This document shows, in pieces, positions 46,293 to 57,028 of a DNA stretch of 64,000 nucleotides (the first letter of the stretch is position 1; every line of letters begins with the position of its first letter). Position numbers and translations under genes: made by a program. The notes below the pieces were generated by a model that saw only the letters and a program-made list of their open reading frames with translations, was not told the origin of the DNA and did no database searches. The DNA comes from Sphingopyxis sp. LC81 (GTDB lineage: Bacteria; Pseudomonadota; Alphaproteobacteria; Sphingomonadales; Sphingomonadaceae): positions 21,328-85,327 of the forward strand of contig NZ_JNFD01000032.1 in the NCBI RefSeq assembly GCF_000756375.1. The letters run 5' to 3'.

Positions 46293-48019
46293 TGTTGACC
46301 ACCGCCATGTTGCTGGGCCTGGCCTGGAAATCCGTCGTCGTCGCGGCGCTGACGCTGGGGCTGTTGCGGCTGGCGCGCTCGCGCTCGGCCGGCGAGCGGT
46401 CGATGATCGCGCACGCCGGGCTGATGGCGCTGCTCGCGCTGCCCGCGGCGATCCTGCTGCTGCCGCAATGGACGCCGCTGCCCGCCAGCTGGTCCCTCGA
46501 ACCCGCCGCGCCGATCGTGCAAACGGCAACAACGGGGGGATCGGCGATCGATCCGGCACCCGCCGCGACGTCAGTCCCTGTCGTGGTCGATGGGGCCGGA
46601 TCGACACCGATCGTCTTTTCGGGGAGCGACCTTGCCCCCTTTCTCTATCTTGTCCCGCTCCTGCTATTATCTGGAGTGATGGCGCTGGCGGTGGTGCGGC
46701 TGTTCGCGATGCGCGGGCGCGCCGAGATCCTCGTCGAACGGTCGTGGCTCTCGGCGCTCGCCGAGGCGCAGCGGCGCATGGGGTTCAAGCATGGCACCGC
46801 GCTGCTGGTCAGCAACGAGCTGCGCTCGCCGATCAGCTGGGGCGTGCTGCGCCCGACGATCGTGCTGAGCCCGAAGGCCGTCGCCGCATCGGGCGAGGCC
46901 GAGGCGATCATCGCGCACGAACTGGCGCATGTCGCGCGGCTCGACTGGGCGAAACTGCTCGGCGCGCGCGTCGCCTGCGCGGTCTTCTGGTTCAATCCGC
47001 TGGTGTGGGTACTGGCGCGCGAAAGCCACCAATTGCGTGAGGAAGCCGCCGACGATGCGGTGCTCATGGCCGATATCAACGGGCCCGATTATGCGACTTT
47101 GCTGGTCGGCGCGGCGCGGCACGACAATCAGGGCGCGCTGCTCGCCGCGCATGGCGTCGCGCCGGGCAAGGACAGCCTGAAGCGCCGCATCACCCGCGTC
47201 CTCGATGGCAGCCTGAAGCGCGGCCCGGCGAGCGCGAGCTGGATTTTGATGAGCCTGGTGGTGCTGGCGGGCGTGACTGCGCCGCTGGCAGCCTTTTCGG
47301 CAACCGCGAGGCCTGCGGCGACGGCGGACGTCCACTCCGTCGTCGCCTCGGCGACCAAGCAGACGACGAGCGTGACATCGCAGTCCGCCGCTGCCGCAAA
47401 GGCCGTTGCCACCGACGATGCGGCCACCGCCATGGCGGCATCGAAGACGCTGAGCGCCGAGGAATTGGTGAGCATGCGCGCGGTCGGCGTGACTCCCGAA
47501 TATGTCGAAAAGATGCGCGAGAGCGGAGGGTCGATGGATGCCGACGACATCATCTCGGCCAAGGCGAGCGGGATCGATCCTGCCTATATCCGCCAGATGC
47601 GCGATGTCATTCCCGGCGCCGATTTCGACGAGCTGGTCGGCGCGCGGCATGTCGGCGTCAACGCGGCCTTTGCCCGCGACATGAAATCGCATTTCCCCGA
47701 CATCGGGGTCGACGATCTGATCGCGCTGAAAGCGATGGGGGTCGACTGCGACTTTGTGACCGATATGCAGAAGTCGGGCGTCAAGATGCGCGACGCCGAT
47801 GATGCGATCGAACTGCGCGCGACGGGCGGGTTCCGGCCCATGGCGAAGCATCGTCCCGCAGCGGCGCCGCGCCCGGTGACGAAAGCAGTGCGCGGCGACA
47901 ATGTTGCGGTCGTCGACATGGAGCGCGGCGTGATCGAGGCGCGACGCGGGGACGGCCGGACCGCACGGATCGAATTCCCCGCATCGCCGGAACCGCCCGA
48001 GCCCCCCGCCCGCGACTGA
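46292..48019 (+). CDS. M56 family (BlaR1-like) membrane metallopeptidase with C-terminal repeats
   Basis: A 575-residue membrane protein. Hydrophobic segments lie at about 5-25, 35-55 and 110-130; the zinc site HELAH is at 209-213 with EEAADD downstream, as in the M56 family that cleaves BlaI-type repressors. After a further membrane helix near 310-330 there is no penicillin-binding domain. Instead at least four ~28-residue repeats run from about residue 392 to 513 (pattern LxxxKAxGVxxxYVxxMxxxG), then a charged tail. The signal sensed is therefore not a beta-lactam by the classical route. Start overlaps the BlaI stop. Confidence 0.93.
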   Translation: MLTTAMLLGLAWKSVVVAALTLGLLRLARSRSAGERSMIAHAGLMALLALPAAILLLPQWTPLPASWSLEPAAPIVQTATTGGSAIDPAPAATSVPVVVDGAGSTPIVFSGSDLAPFLYLVPLLLLSGVMALAVVRLFAMRGRAEILVERSWLSALAEAQRRMGFKHGTALLVSNELRSPISWGVLRPTIVLSPKAVAASGEAEAIIAHELAHVARLDWAKLLGARVACAVFWFNPLVWVLARESHQLREEAADDAVLMADINGPDYATLLVGAARHDNQGALLAAHGVAPGKDSLKRRITRVLDGSLKRGPASASWILMSLVVLAGVTAPLAAFSATARPAATADVHSVVASATKQTTSVTSQSAAAAKAVATDDAATAMAASKTLSAEELVSMRAVGVTPEYVEKMRESGGSMDADDIISAKASGIDPAYIRQMRDVIPGADFDELVGARHVGVNAAFARDMKSHFPDIGVDDLIALKAMGVDCDFVTDMQKSGVKMRDADDAIELRATGGFRPMAKHRPAAAPRPVTKAVRGDNVAVVDMERGVIEARRGDGRTARIEFPASPEPPEPPARD

Positions 48020-48132
48020 CGCCCGGACATTCGTCCGTAGCGACCGACGATTAATCGAAACCTGATTCAAAATTGCCGCTGCGGCGGCGAGCGATGACGC
48101 TCGCCCGGCGCACGGAGGGAGGAGTGCACCAA

Positions 48133-48879
48133 ATGAAAGCCCTGTTATTTGCCGGCGGCGCCGCTTTGCTGTCGATCCTCGCCTGTTCGGCGCCGACCGC
48201 CGCCGCCGATCCGCTCGTCCTGAGCGACGTCAGCTGGGTCGCCGAGCCCGCGGGCGGAAAGAAGGGCGCGCCGCGCGTGCGCATCCAGCACAGGAAGTCG
48301 AGCAGCGACCAGAGTTTCGACGGCTCGCGACCCCATTTCGCCGCCGCCGAGGCCGCGCTGGGCCGGAAAACGCCGGGACCGGTCCGCTTTACCGTGACGC
48401 ACGACGCGGGGACGCTGGCATGCACCGGCACGCTGACCCGCGCGTTCGAGGGGAAGGGCGAATGCCGCTTCACCTCCGACCCCGCGTTCGAGCGTGCGCT
48501 CGGCGAACGCGGACTGGCGCCCGGCCGGCGGTCGACCTTGCTTGCGATGCTGATGGTCGATGCGACGATCGAGCTCGCCGACGGGCTGACGCGCGAGGGC
48601 GTGCGGCCGAAAGATGCCGACGATCTGATCGCGGCGGCGGCGCTCGAGGTGCGGCCCGAATTTATCCGCGATTTGAAGTCCGAGGCGCTGGTGCTGACCG
48701 AAATCGAAGATGCGATCGCGTGCAAGGCGCTGGGCGTCGACGGCGCCTATGTGCGCGGGCTCGCCGCAGCGGGATATCGGAAACTGAGCGCCGACGAGGT
48801 TGTCAGCATGAAGGCGATGGGCGTCACGGGTGAATATGCGCAGGCGATGAACCGCGCGGCGGGGGGGATTTCCAAGTGA
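48133..48879 (+). CDS. Exported protein with the same repeats as the M56 protein
   Basis: A 248-residue protein with a signal peptide (MKALLFAGGAALLSILACSA; the Cys may be a lipobox), a beta-rich N-terminal domain (VSWVAEPAGGKKGAPRVRIQ in outline, HRKSSSDQSF, RFTVTHDAGTLACTGTL with two Cys) and three C-terminal ~29-residue repeats: LIAAAALEVRPEFIRDLK, AIACKALGVDGAYVRGL and VVSMKAMGVTGEYAQAM. These are the same pattern as in the M56 protein. A GGAGG site lies upstream. Its stop overlaps the TonB receptor start. Function unknown. Confidence 0.85.
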   Translation: MKALLFAGGAALLSILACSAPTAAADPLVLSDVSWVAEPAGGKKGAPRVRIQHRKSSSDQSFDGSRPHFAAAEAALGRKTPGPVRFTVTHDAGTLACTGTLTRAFEGKGECRFTSDPAFERALGERGLAPGRRSTLLAMLMVDATIELADGLTREGVRPKDADDLIAAAALEVRPEFIRDLKSEALVLTEIEDAIACKALGVDGAYVRGLAAAGYRKLSADEVVSMKAMGVTGEYAQAMNRAAGGISK

Positions 48880-50972
48880 AGCGATGGACCAGCCTGATTG
48901 CTGTTGCGGCCGTGCTCTCTACGCCTGCGCTGGCGCAGGAGACGGCGGCGCCGACCGGCGATACGCCGCCGCCCGCGCCGGCCGCGATCGCCCCGACCGC
49001 CACGAGCTCGGCGCGGCAGGTTTATGCGCCCGCCGACTTCGCGCGCTACGCGCCGAAGAATGCCTATGACATGCTGATCCAGGTTCCCAGTTTCCAGATC
49101 CGCGACAATGAGAATCTGCGCGGGCTGGGACAGGCGACGGGCAATGTGCTGTTCAACGGCGAGCGGCCGTCGAACAAGGCCGACGACATGTATACGCAGT
49201 TGTCGCGCATCCCCGCGGGCAATGTCGAGCGGATCGAGATCGTCGACGGCGCGACGCTCGATATCCCCGGCCTGTCGGGGCAGGTCGCCAATATTGTCTA
49301 TCGCGCCGACGCTTTTTCGGGGCAGTTTTCGTGGAAGCCCGAATTCCGCGCCCATTATGCTGACCCGCTGTTCACCCGCGCCGACGTGTCGGTGCGCGGC
49401 CGCACCGGCGCGGTCGAGTATGAGGTCGCGCTGAACAACGATGATTCGGCGCGCAGCGCTGCAGGCGGGCCGACTTTGATCTATGACGGCGCGGGGAACA
49501 CCATCGAACGGCGCAGGGACATCTGGAATACCCATTACGACACGCCGAAGCTGTCGGGGCGCATCACCTGGGATCCCGCCGGCGATACCGTCGCCAACCT
49601 CGGCGGCCACTATCAGCGCATATATGATCGCTATTACGAGGATGGTGTGCGTATCGGGCAGGGTCTGCCGGACCGTATTCGCACGGTGTACGAGAATGAA
49701 GACAGCTGGAATTACGAGGTCAGCGGCGATTACCAGTTCGGGCTGGGGCCGGGGAAGCTGAAGCTGATCGGGCTCCGCCGGTTTAGCCACGAGCCGTACC
49801 GCCAGGAAATCGTCACGACCCCCGCGGGAGGCACCGCAACCGGCGATCGCTTCATGCAGACCGGCGACATCGGCGAGACGATCGGGCGCGGCGAATATCA
49901 GTGGAAGATGTTCGGCGGCGACTGGCAGCTGTCGGGCGAAGCGGCGTTTAATACGCTCGACAATGTCGCGTCGATCGCGGTGCTCGATCCCGCGGGGGTG
50001 TGGGTCGACCAGCCCTTCGCAGGCGGCACCGGCGGGGTCAGCGAGGATCGCTACGAAGCGTTGCTGAGCTTCGGGCGCAAGCTGACCGACAAGCTCAATT
50101 TCCAGATCATCGCGGGCGCCGAGCATTCGACGATCACGCAGACGGGCATGCACGGCCTGACGCGCAGCTTCTTTCGTCCCAAGGGCTCGATCTCGCTGGC
50201 GTGGACCCCGTCGCCCGATTTCGACATTTCGGTGAAGCTGCGGCGACGCGTACTGCAGCTGAGTTTCTATGATTTCCTCGCACGTGCTTTCCTGAACGAC
50301 GGCAACCAGAATGAGAGCAACAACGACCTGCGGCCGCAGCAGGACTGGACCTATGAGGCCGAGATCAACAAGAAGTTCGGGGCGTGGGGTTCGACCAAGA
50401 TCATCTTGATCTATCGCGACGTCGAAGATCGCGTCGACGTGATCCCGATCGGGACCAATGGCGAGGCGGTCGGCAATATCGCGAAGGCGAAAGCGGGCGC
50501 GATCGACTGGACGGCGACGATCAACCTCGATCCTGCAGGGATCAAGGGGATGAAGCTCGAACCCCGGATGTTGCTGCAGAAAAGTTCGCTGCGCGATCCC
50601 TTCACCGGCGAGAAAAGGCAATGGAATGGCTTTACCGACACGGTGATCAGCCTGGGCCTGCGCCACGACATAGCCGGCAGCGACTGGGCGTGGGGCGGCG
50701 ACGCCGAATATACGCATTCTCAGCCCAATTATCGTCGCACGCAGGTCGACAAGGTTTGGGAAGGGCCGGTTTGGGCATCGGTTTTCGTCGAGCACAAGGA
50801 TGTGCTGGGGCTGACCGTCCGGGCGTCGATCCGCAACATCGCCAATGCGCGGTCGAAGCGCGACCGGACGGCTTATACCGGGGTTCGCGGCGAAAGCCCG
50901 GTCAGCTTTATCGAGGAACGCGACCGGCTGATTGGTCCGATCTTCTCCTTTTCGGTGCGCGGAAAGTTCTGA
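48876..50972 (+). CDS. TonB-dependent outer-membrane receptor
   Basis: A 698-residue outer-membrane protein with a signal peptide ending LAQETAA, a Pro/Ala-rich linker, a plug domain (PADFARYAPKNAYDML, QIRDNENLRGLGQ, then IPAGNVERIEIVDG) and a long beta-barrel ending in a terminal aromatic residue (FSFSVRGKF). It should take up an unknown substrate using TonB energy. The start is a GTG overlapping the stop of the repeat protein gene (GTGA), which places a receptor under the BlaI-controlled unit. Confidence 0.93.
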   Translation: MKRWTSLIAVAAVLSTPALAQETAAPTGDTPPPAPAAIAPTATSSARQVYAPADFARYAPKNAYDMLIQVPSFQIRDNENLRGLGQATGNVLFNGERPSNKADDMYTQLSRIPAGNVERIEIVDGATLDIPGLSGQVANIVYRADAFSGQFSWKPEFRAHYADPLFTRADVSVRGRTGAVEYEVALNNDDSARSAAGGPTLIYDGAGNTIERRRDIWNTHYDTPKLSGRITWDPAGDTVANLGGHYQRIYDRYYEDGVRIGQGLPDRIRTVYENEDSWNYEVSGDYQFGLGPGKLKLIGLRRFSHEPYRQEIVTTPAGGTATGDRFMQTGDIGETIGRGEYQWKMFGGDWQLSGEAAFNTLDNVASIAVLDPAGVWVDQPFAGGTGGVSEDRYEALLSFGRKLTDKLNFQIIAGAEHSTITQTGMHGLTRSFFRPKGSISLAWTPSPDFDISVKLRRRVLQLSFYDFLARAFLNDGNQNESNNDLRPQQDWTYEAEINKKFGAWGSTKIILIYRDVEDRVDVIPIGTNGEAVGNIAKAKAGAIDWTATINLDPAGIKGMKLEPRMLLQKSSLRDPFTGEKRQWNGFTDTVISLGLRHDIAGSDWAWGGDAEYTHSQPNYRRTQVDKVWEGPVWASVFVEHKDVLGLTVRASIRNIANARSKRDRTAYTGVRGESPVSFIEERDRLIGPIFSFSVRGKF

Positions 50973-50989
50973 CCGGCTAAGGGAGTTCG

Positions 50990-51367
50990 ATGGTGGCGCG
51001 CCGCATCAAAATCTATTTCGACGGCGGGTGTCGGCCCAATCCGGGGAAGATGGAAACCGCCGTCGTGACCGGAGGCGCCGCGATGGTCGTGCGCGACGCG
51101 GGGATCGGCAGCAGCATGGATGCCGAGTGGCTGGCGCTGATCGCGGCGCTGCGGCTGGCGCAGGATCTGGGGTTGACCAATTTTGTCCTGCTCGGCGATG
51201 CGGTGGCGGTGGTGGAACAAGCGAATGATGTGGTGCGCGCGCGCGGCGACGCCGCGGCGCATCAAGCCACTTTCCGCGCGCTCATCGGTGACGGTCCGGC
51301 GCCGAACATACGCCATATCAAGCGGACGCAGAATCTGGCGGGGATCGCGCTGGCACGCGGGCGATAA
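50990..51367 (+). CDS. RNase H-like domain protein
   Basis: A 125-residue RNase HI-fold protein of the plant-type RVT_3 group. Three of the usual acidic residues are visible: Asp11 in YFDGG, Glu46 in DAEWLAL and Asp70 in LGDAVAVV. The last one, normally in an N-x-x-AD motif near the C-terminus, is replaced (QNLAGIALAR). It may be weakly active or a binder. A GGGAG site precedes the ATG, 17 bases after the TonB receptor stop. Confidence 0.8.
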   Translation: MVARRIKIYFDGGCRPNPGKMETAVVTGGAAMVVRDAGIGSSMDAEWLALIAALRLAQDLGLTNFVLLGDAVAVVEQANDVVRARGDAAAHQATFRALIGDGPAPNIRHIKRTQNLAGIALARGR

Positions 51368-51448
51368 CGCACCGAAGGACTGTCCATCGGGGTCACCAGT
51401 TGTTAAGCGACGCGTACCTATCCTTTGGTGGCCCAATGGAAGACCCGC

Positions 51449-51940
51449 GTGTTGAAGCCGACCCACCCCTTGCCTGTTCATCACAGCTGGCCGCTTTACG
51501 AGCGTGATCGCTTTTTCGAACTTGGGCAGCTTCATCACGGCGATACGCTCGATCCGATTCCCGACGTCGTCGATGTCGCGGCGCGGCTGTTGCCGGTGCG
51601 CGCGCGGATCGGTCAATGGGAATGCGACCTTGCCGACAACAACCGGCTGAGCTGGTCGGACGAGGTTTATGATATTTTCGGCATTCCGCGGCGGGCTGCC
51701 GTCACGCGCGACGAGGCGGTTGCGTTTTATGCCGAGGAGTCGCGGGCGGCGATGGAGAAGCTCCGCGCCTATGCGATTCTGCACCGGCGGGGCTTCACGC
51801 TCGATGTCGAAATCAGGCCGGCACAGGCGCCGCGGCGATGGATGCGGCTGATCGCGGCGCCGGTCTGTGTGGGCAACAGCATCGTCCGGCTGCAGGGCCT
51901 GAAATTCATCGTTCCGGGCTCGGGTGGTCCCGAATTTTGA
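51449..51940 (+). CDS. PAS domain protein
   Basis: A 163-residue protein with one PAS_3-like domain (about 50-150): GQWECDLADNNRLSWSDEVYDIFGIP is outlined by WECDLADN and WSDEVYDIFGIP, followed by GFTLDVEIRPAQAPRRWMRL. No output domain is present, so it may act as a sensory partner. The start is unsure: I use a GTG with GGAAG upstream; TTG 51425 and GTG 51428 are in frame. It is a lone small gene before mreB. Confidence 0.7.
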   Translation: MLKPTHPLPVHHSWPLYERDRFFELGQLHHGDTLDPIPDVVDVAARLLPVRARIGQWECDLADNNRLSWSDEVYDIFGIPRRAAVTRDEAVAFYAEESRAAMEKLRAYAILHRRGFTLDVEIRPAQAPRRWMRLIAAPVCVGNSIVRLQGLKFIVPGSGGPEF

Positions 51941-51988
51941 ACCGATCGTTCAATCGGGCCTGAGAAACCACCGTTCTGGCAGGATTGA

Positions 51989-53152
<1,164 letters not shown>

Positions 53153-53158
53153 GGCCGA

Positions 53159-54752
<1,594 letters not shown>

Positions 54753-54824
54753 GCGTATGGATTAATCGCGCGCGAGGAGCGGGGCAAGGCGGGTATCGAC
54801 CGATTGATGCCGAACTAATCCCTT

Positions 54825-54903
54825 CGTCATTCCCGCGAAAGCGGGAACCCAGGGATGGGCCAGCCGACGGACGCTCTGGGTTCCCGCTTTCGCGGGGATG
54901 ACG
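54825..54903. repeat. REP-like palindrome, copy A
   Basis: A palindrome with outer arms CGTCATTCCCGCGAAAGCGG and CCGCTTTCGCGGGGATGACG and a spacer of about 35 bases. The spacer (CCCAGGGATGGGCCAGCCG followed by ACGGACGCTCTGGG) is the reverse complement, with two or three changes, of the spacer in copy B at 56904-56981. The two copies flank the DUF885 gene in opposite orientation. Confidence 0.88.
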
Positions 54904-54961
54904 ACGTAAGGAACGGGCAGCCTTCGCTCCCCACCCCAAAACCGACGTCAGCGTCGCTGCA

Positions 54962-56776
54962 TCACTTCTTCTTCGCCGCGATATAGCGCGTCACCTGCTC
55001 TTCGAGGATGTCGAGCGGTAGCGCGCCTTCGCTCAGCACCGCTTCGTGGAAATCGCGAATGTCGAAGCGCGGGCCGAGTTCGCTTTCAGCGCGCTTGCGC
55101 AGCTCGGCGATCTTGAGCTGGCCGACCATGTAGCTCGTCGCCTGACCCGGCCAGTTGAAATAGCGGTCGACCTCGCGCGCGATGTCGGTGTCAGACACCG
55201 AGCTGTTCGTCTTGAAGTAAGCGATCGCCTGTTCGCGCGTCCAGCGCTTCGAATGGATGCCGGTGTCGAGGACGAGGCGGATCGCGCGCCACACCTGCAG
55301 CGACAGCATGCCGAAGCGGTCATAGGGGGTCTTGTAGACGCCCATCTCGTTCGCGAGCCGCTCCGAATAGAGACCCCAGCCCTCCATATAGGCGCCGTAG
55401 CCACCGAACTTGCGGAACTTGGGGATCCCGGTGAGTTCCTGCTGGCGCGCGATCTGGAAATGGTGTCCCGGCGCGCCTTCGTGCGCGGCGATGCCGGCGA
55501 CTTGCACCTTCTGCGTCTGGTTCATGTCGACGAGGTTGACGTAATAGATGCCGGGGCGGGAGCCGTCGGCCGAGGGCGGGTTGTAGAAGGCTGTCGACGC
55601 CGTCCCCTCGCGCCATTTTTCGACCGCGCGCACTTCGAGCGCCGCCTTGGGCAGCACGCGGAAGTAGCGCGGCGCGGCGGTCATCACCGACGCGATCACC
55701 GCGCGCGCGTCGGCGAGATAGGTTTCGCGGCCGGCTTCGGTGTTCGGATATTTGAGCTTCGGATCGGTGCGGATGTGGTCGAAGAATTGCTCGAGCGTTC
55801 CCTTGAAGCCGACCTCGCGCTTGATCGCCTCCATCTCCTGCCGGATCGCCGCGACCTGGGCGAGACCAAGGTCGTGGATCTGGTCGGCGGTGAGGCTGGT
55901 GGTGGTCGAACTCTTCAGCCGGTCGGCATAATAGGCCGCGCCGTCGGGGAGGTTCCATGCGCCGAAATTGCCCTTCGATTTGGGGTCGATTTCGTCGATC
56001 GCGGCGATCAGCGTGGCGTAGCCTTGCTTGAACGGCCCGGTCAGCGCGGCGCTCGCGTCGGCGATCAGCTTCGCCTTGGTCGCTGCAGGGGCATCCAGCG
56101 CATCGACCTTTTTGCGGAAGTCGGCCATCAGCGTCGAATCGGCGCCGCTGCCAAAGGGCGCGCCCGTGATCACCTTGAGCGCGTCGGCGCGCGCGGGGGC
56201 GAAATTGACCTTGTTGGGCACGATTCCTGCGGCTGCCTGTTCGCGCATCGTCGCCGCGACTTCGCGCATCACGCGGTCGGTGTCGCGCAGGCGGGCGATA
56301 TAGGCCTCGGCGTCCTGCACGTTGTCGACCTTGTGATTGTTGATCAGCAGCACCGGGATAGCGCCGGCGGGGCTGCCGTTCGTCGAGACGGGGAAGCGCA
56401 GCTTGCGGAAGCGGAGCGATTCGCGGCCGCGTTCGACTTCATATTCGAACAAGCGGTAGCTGACGCGCGCGCTCTCGCCGAGCTGGTCGGGCTTGAAGCG
56501 CGCGTGCATGTCCTTGAGCTGGCGCTCGGCCAGCTCCTGCTCGCGCACCGATGCGGCATCGGTGTAATCGTCGAGCTTGCCGTAATTGGTCTTGAGGCCG
56601 AGCTGGGTTTGCGATTCGGGGCTGAGGCCTAGCCGCTCTTCGAACGCTTGATCGAGGAAGTCGAGCAAGGCCTGATCCTGCGCGCCGGCTTGCGGCGCCG
56701 CTTGTGCGAAGGCGGGCGCGGTCATCGGCGCGAGGGGCAGGACGGGGAGCAGCATCAGGGCAACGGCAAAGCGCAT
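54962..56776 (-). CDS. DUF885 family exported protein (putative metallopeptidase)
   Basis: A 604-residue periplasmic or secreted protein. Signal peptide at about 1-25 (ending FAQAAPQ). The DUF885 hallmark HEGAPGHHFQIARQQEL supplies a HEXXH-like zinc site, with MEGWGLYSERLANEMG and VDRYFNWPGQATSYMVGQL downstream (each a standard family block). Relatives are thought to be dipeptide- or oligopeptide-hydrolysing enzymes. The ATG at 56776 has AGGAG 6 bases upstream. REP-like repeats lie on both sides. Confidence 0.92.
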   Translation of the reverse strand: MRFAVALMLLPVLPLAPMTAPAFAQAAPQAGAQDQALLDFLDQAFEERLGLSPESQTQLGLKTNYGKLDDYTDAASVREQELAERQLKDMHARFKPDQLGESARVSYRLFEYEVERGRESLRFRKLRFPVSTNGSPAGAIPVLLINNHKVDNVQDAEAYIARLRDTDRVMREVAATMREQAAAGIVPNKVNFAPARADALKVITGAPFGSGADSTLMADFRKKVDALDAPAATKAKLIADASAALTGPFKQGYATLIAAIDEIDPKSKGNFGAWNLPDGAAYYADRLKSSTTTSLTADQIHDLGLAQVAAIRQEMEAIKREVGFKGTLEQFFDHIRTDPKLKYPNTEAGRETYLADARAVIASVMTAAPRYFRVLPKAALEVRAVEKWREGTASTAFYNPPSADGSRPGIYYVNLVDMNQTQKVQVAGIAAHEGAPGHHFQIARQQELTGIPKFRKFGGYGAYMEGWGLYSERLANEMGVYKTPYDRFGMLSLQVWRAIRLVLDTGIHSKRWTREQAIAYFKTNSSVSDTDIAREVDRYFNWPGQATSYMVGQLKIAELRKRAESELGPRFDIRDFHEAVLSEGALPLDILEEQVTRYIAAKKK

Positions 56777-56903
56777 CACATTCTCCTATTCGAATGAGGG
56801 GCTTGTTGCGCAGCGCCGGGCCGGGCGCAATATTATTTCAGCGGTTTGGGGTCGCTGCCTGCCTGTTTCGTGTCGGCTGTTATCTGAGGAGCTGCCCCAT
56901 TTT

Positions 56904-56981
56904 CGTCATCCCCGCGAAAGCGGGGACCCAGAGCGTCCGTCGGCTGGTCCGTCCCTGGGTTCCCGCGTTCGCGGGAATGAC
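56904..56981. repeat. REP-like palindrome, copy B
   Basis: Same family as copy A (54825) in opposite orientation; arms CGTCATCCCCGCGAAAGCGG and CCGCGTTCGCGGGAATGAC. It sits in the 252-base gap between the DUF885 and M28 genes, both on the minus strand. The rest of the gap shows nothing recognisable. Confidence 0.88.
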
Positions 56982-57028
56982 AAAGAAAAGAGGGTAGGAA
57001 TGGGTCGAAACCAGTCGTCGCAGCCCGC

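Noticed and set aside
46292..48019. Beta-lactam sensor BlaR1
   Set aside because: No penicillin-binding C-terminal domain and no beta-lactamase gene nearby; the C-terminus is made of short repeats.
48747..50795. 682-codon open frame on the minus strand
   Set aside because: Antisense to the TonB receptor, whose signal peptide, plug and terminal aromatic residue are clear.
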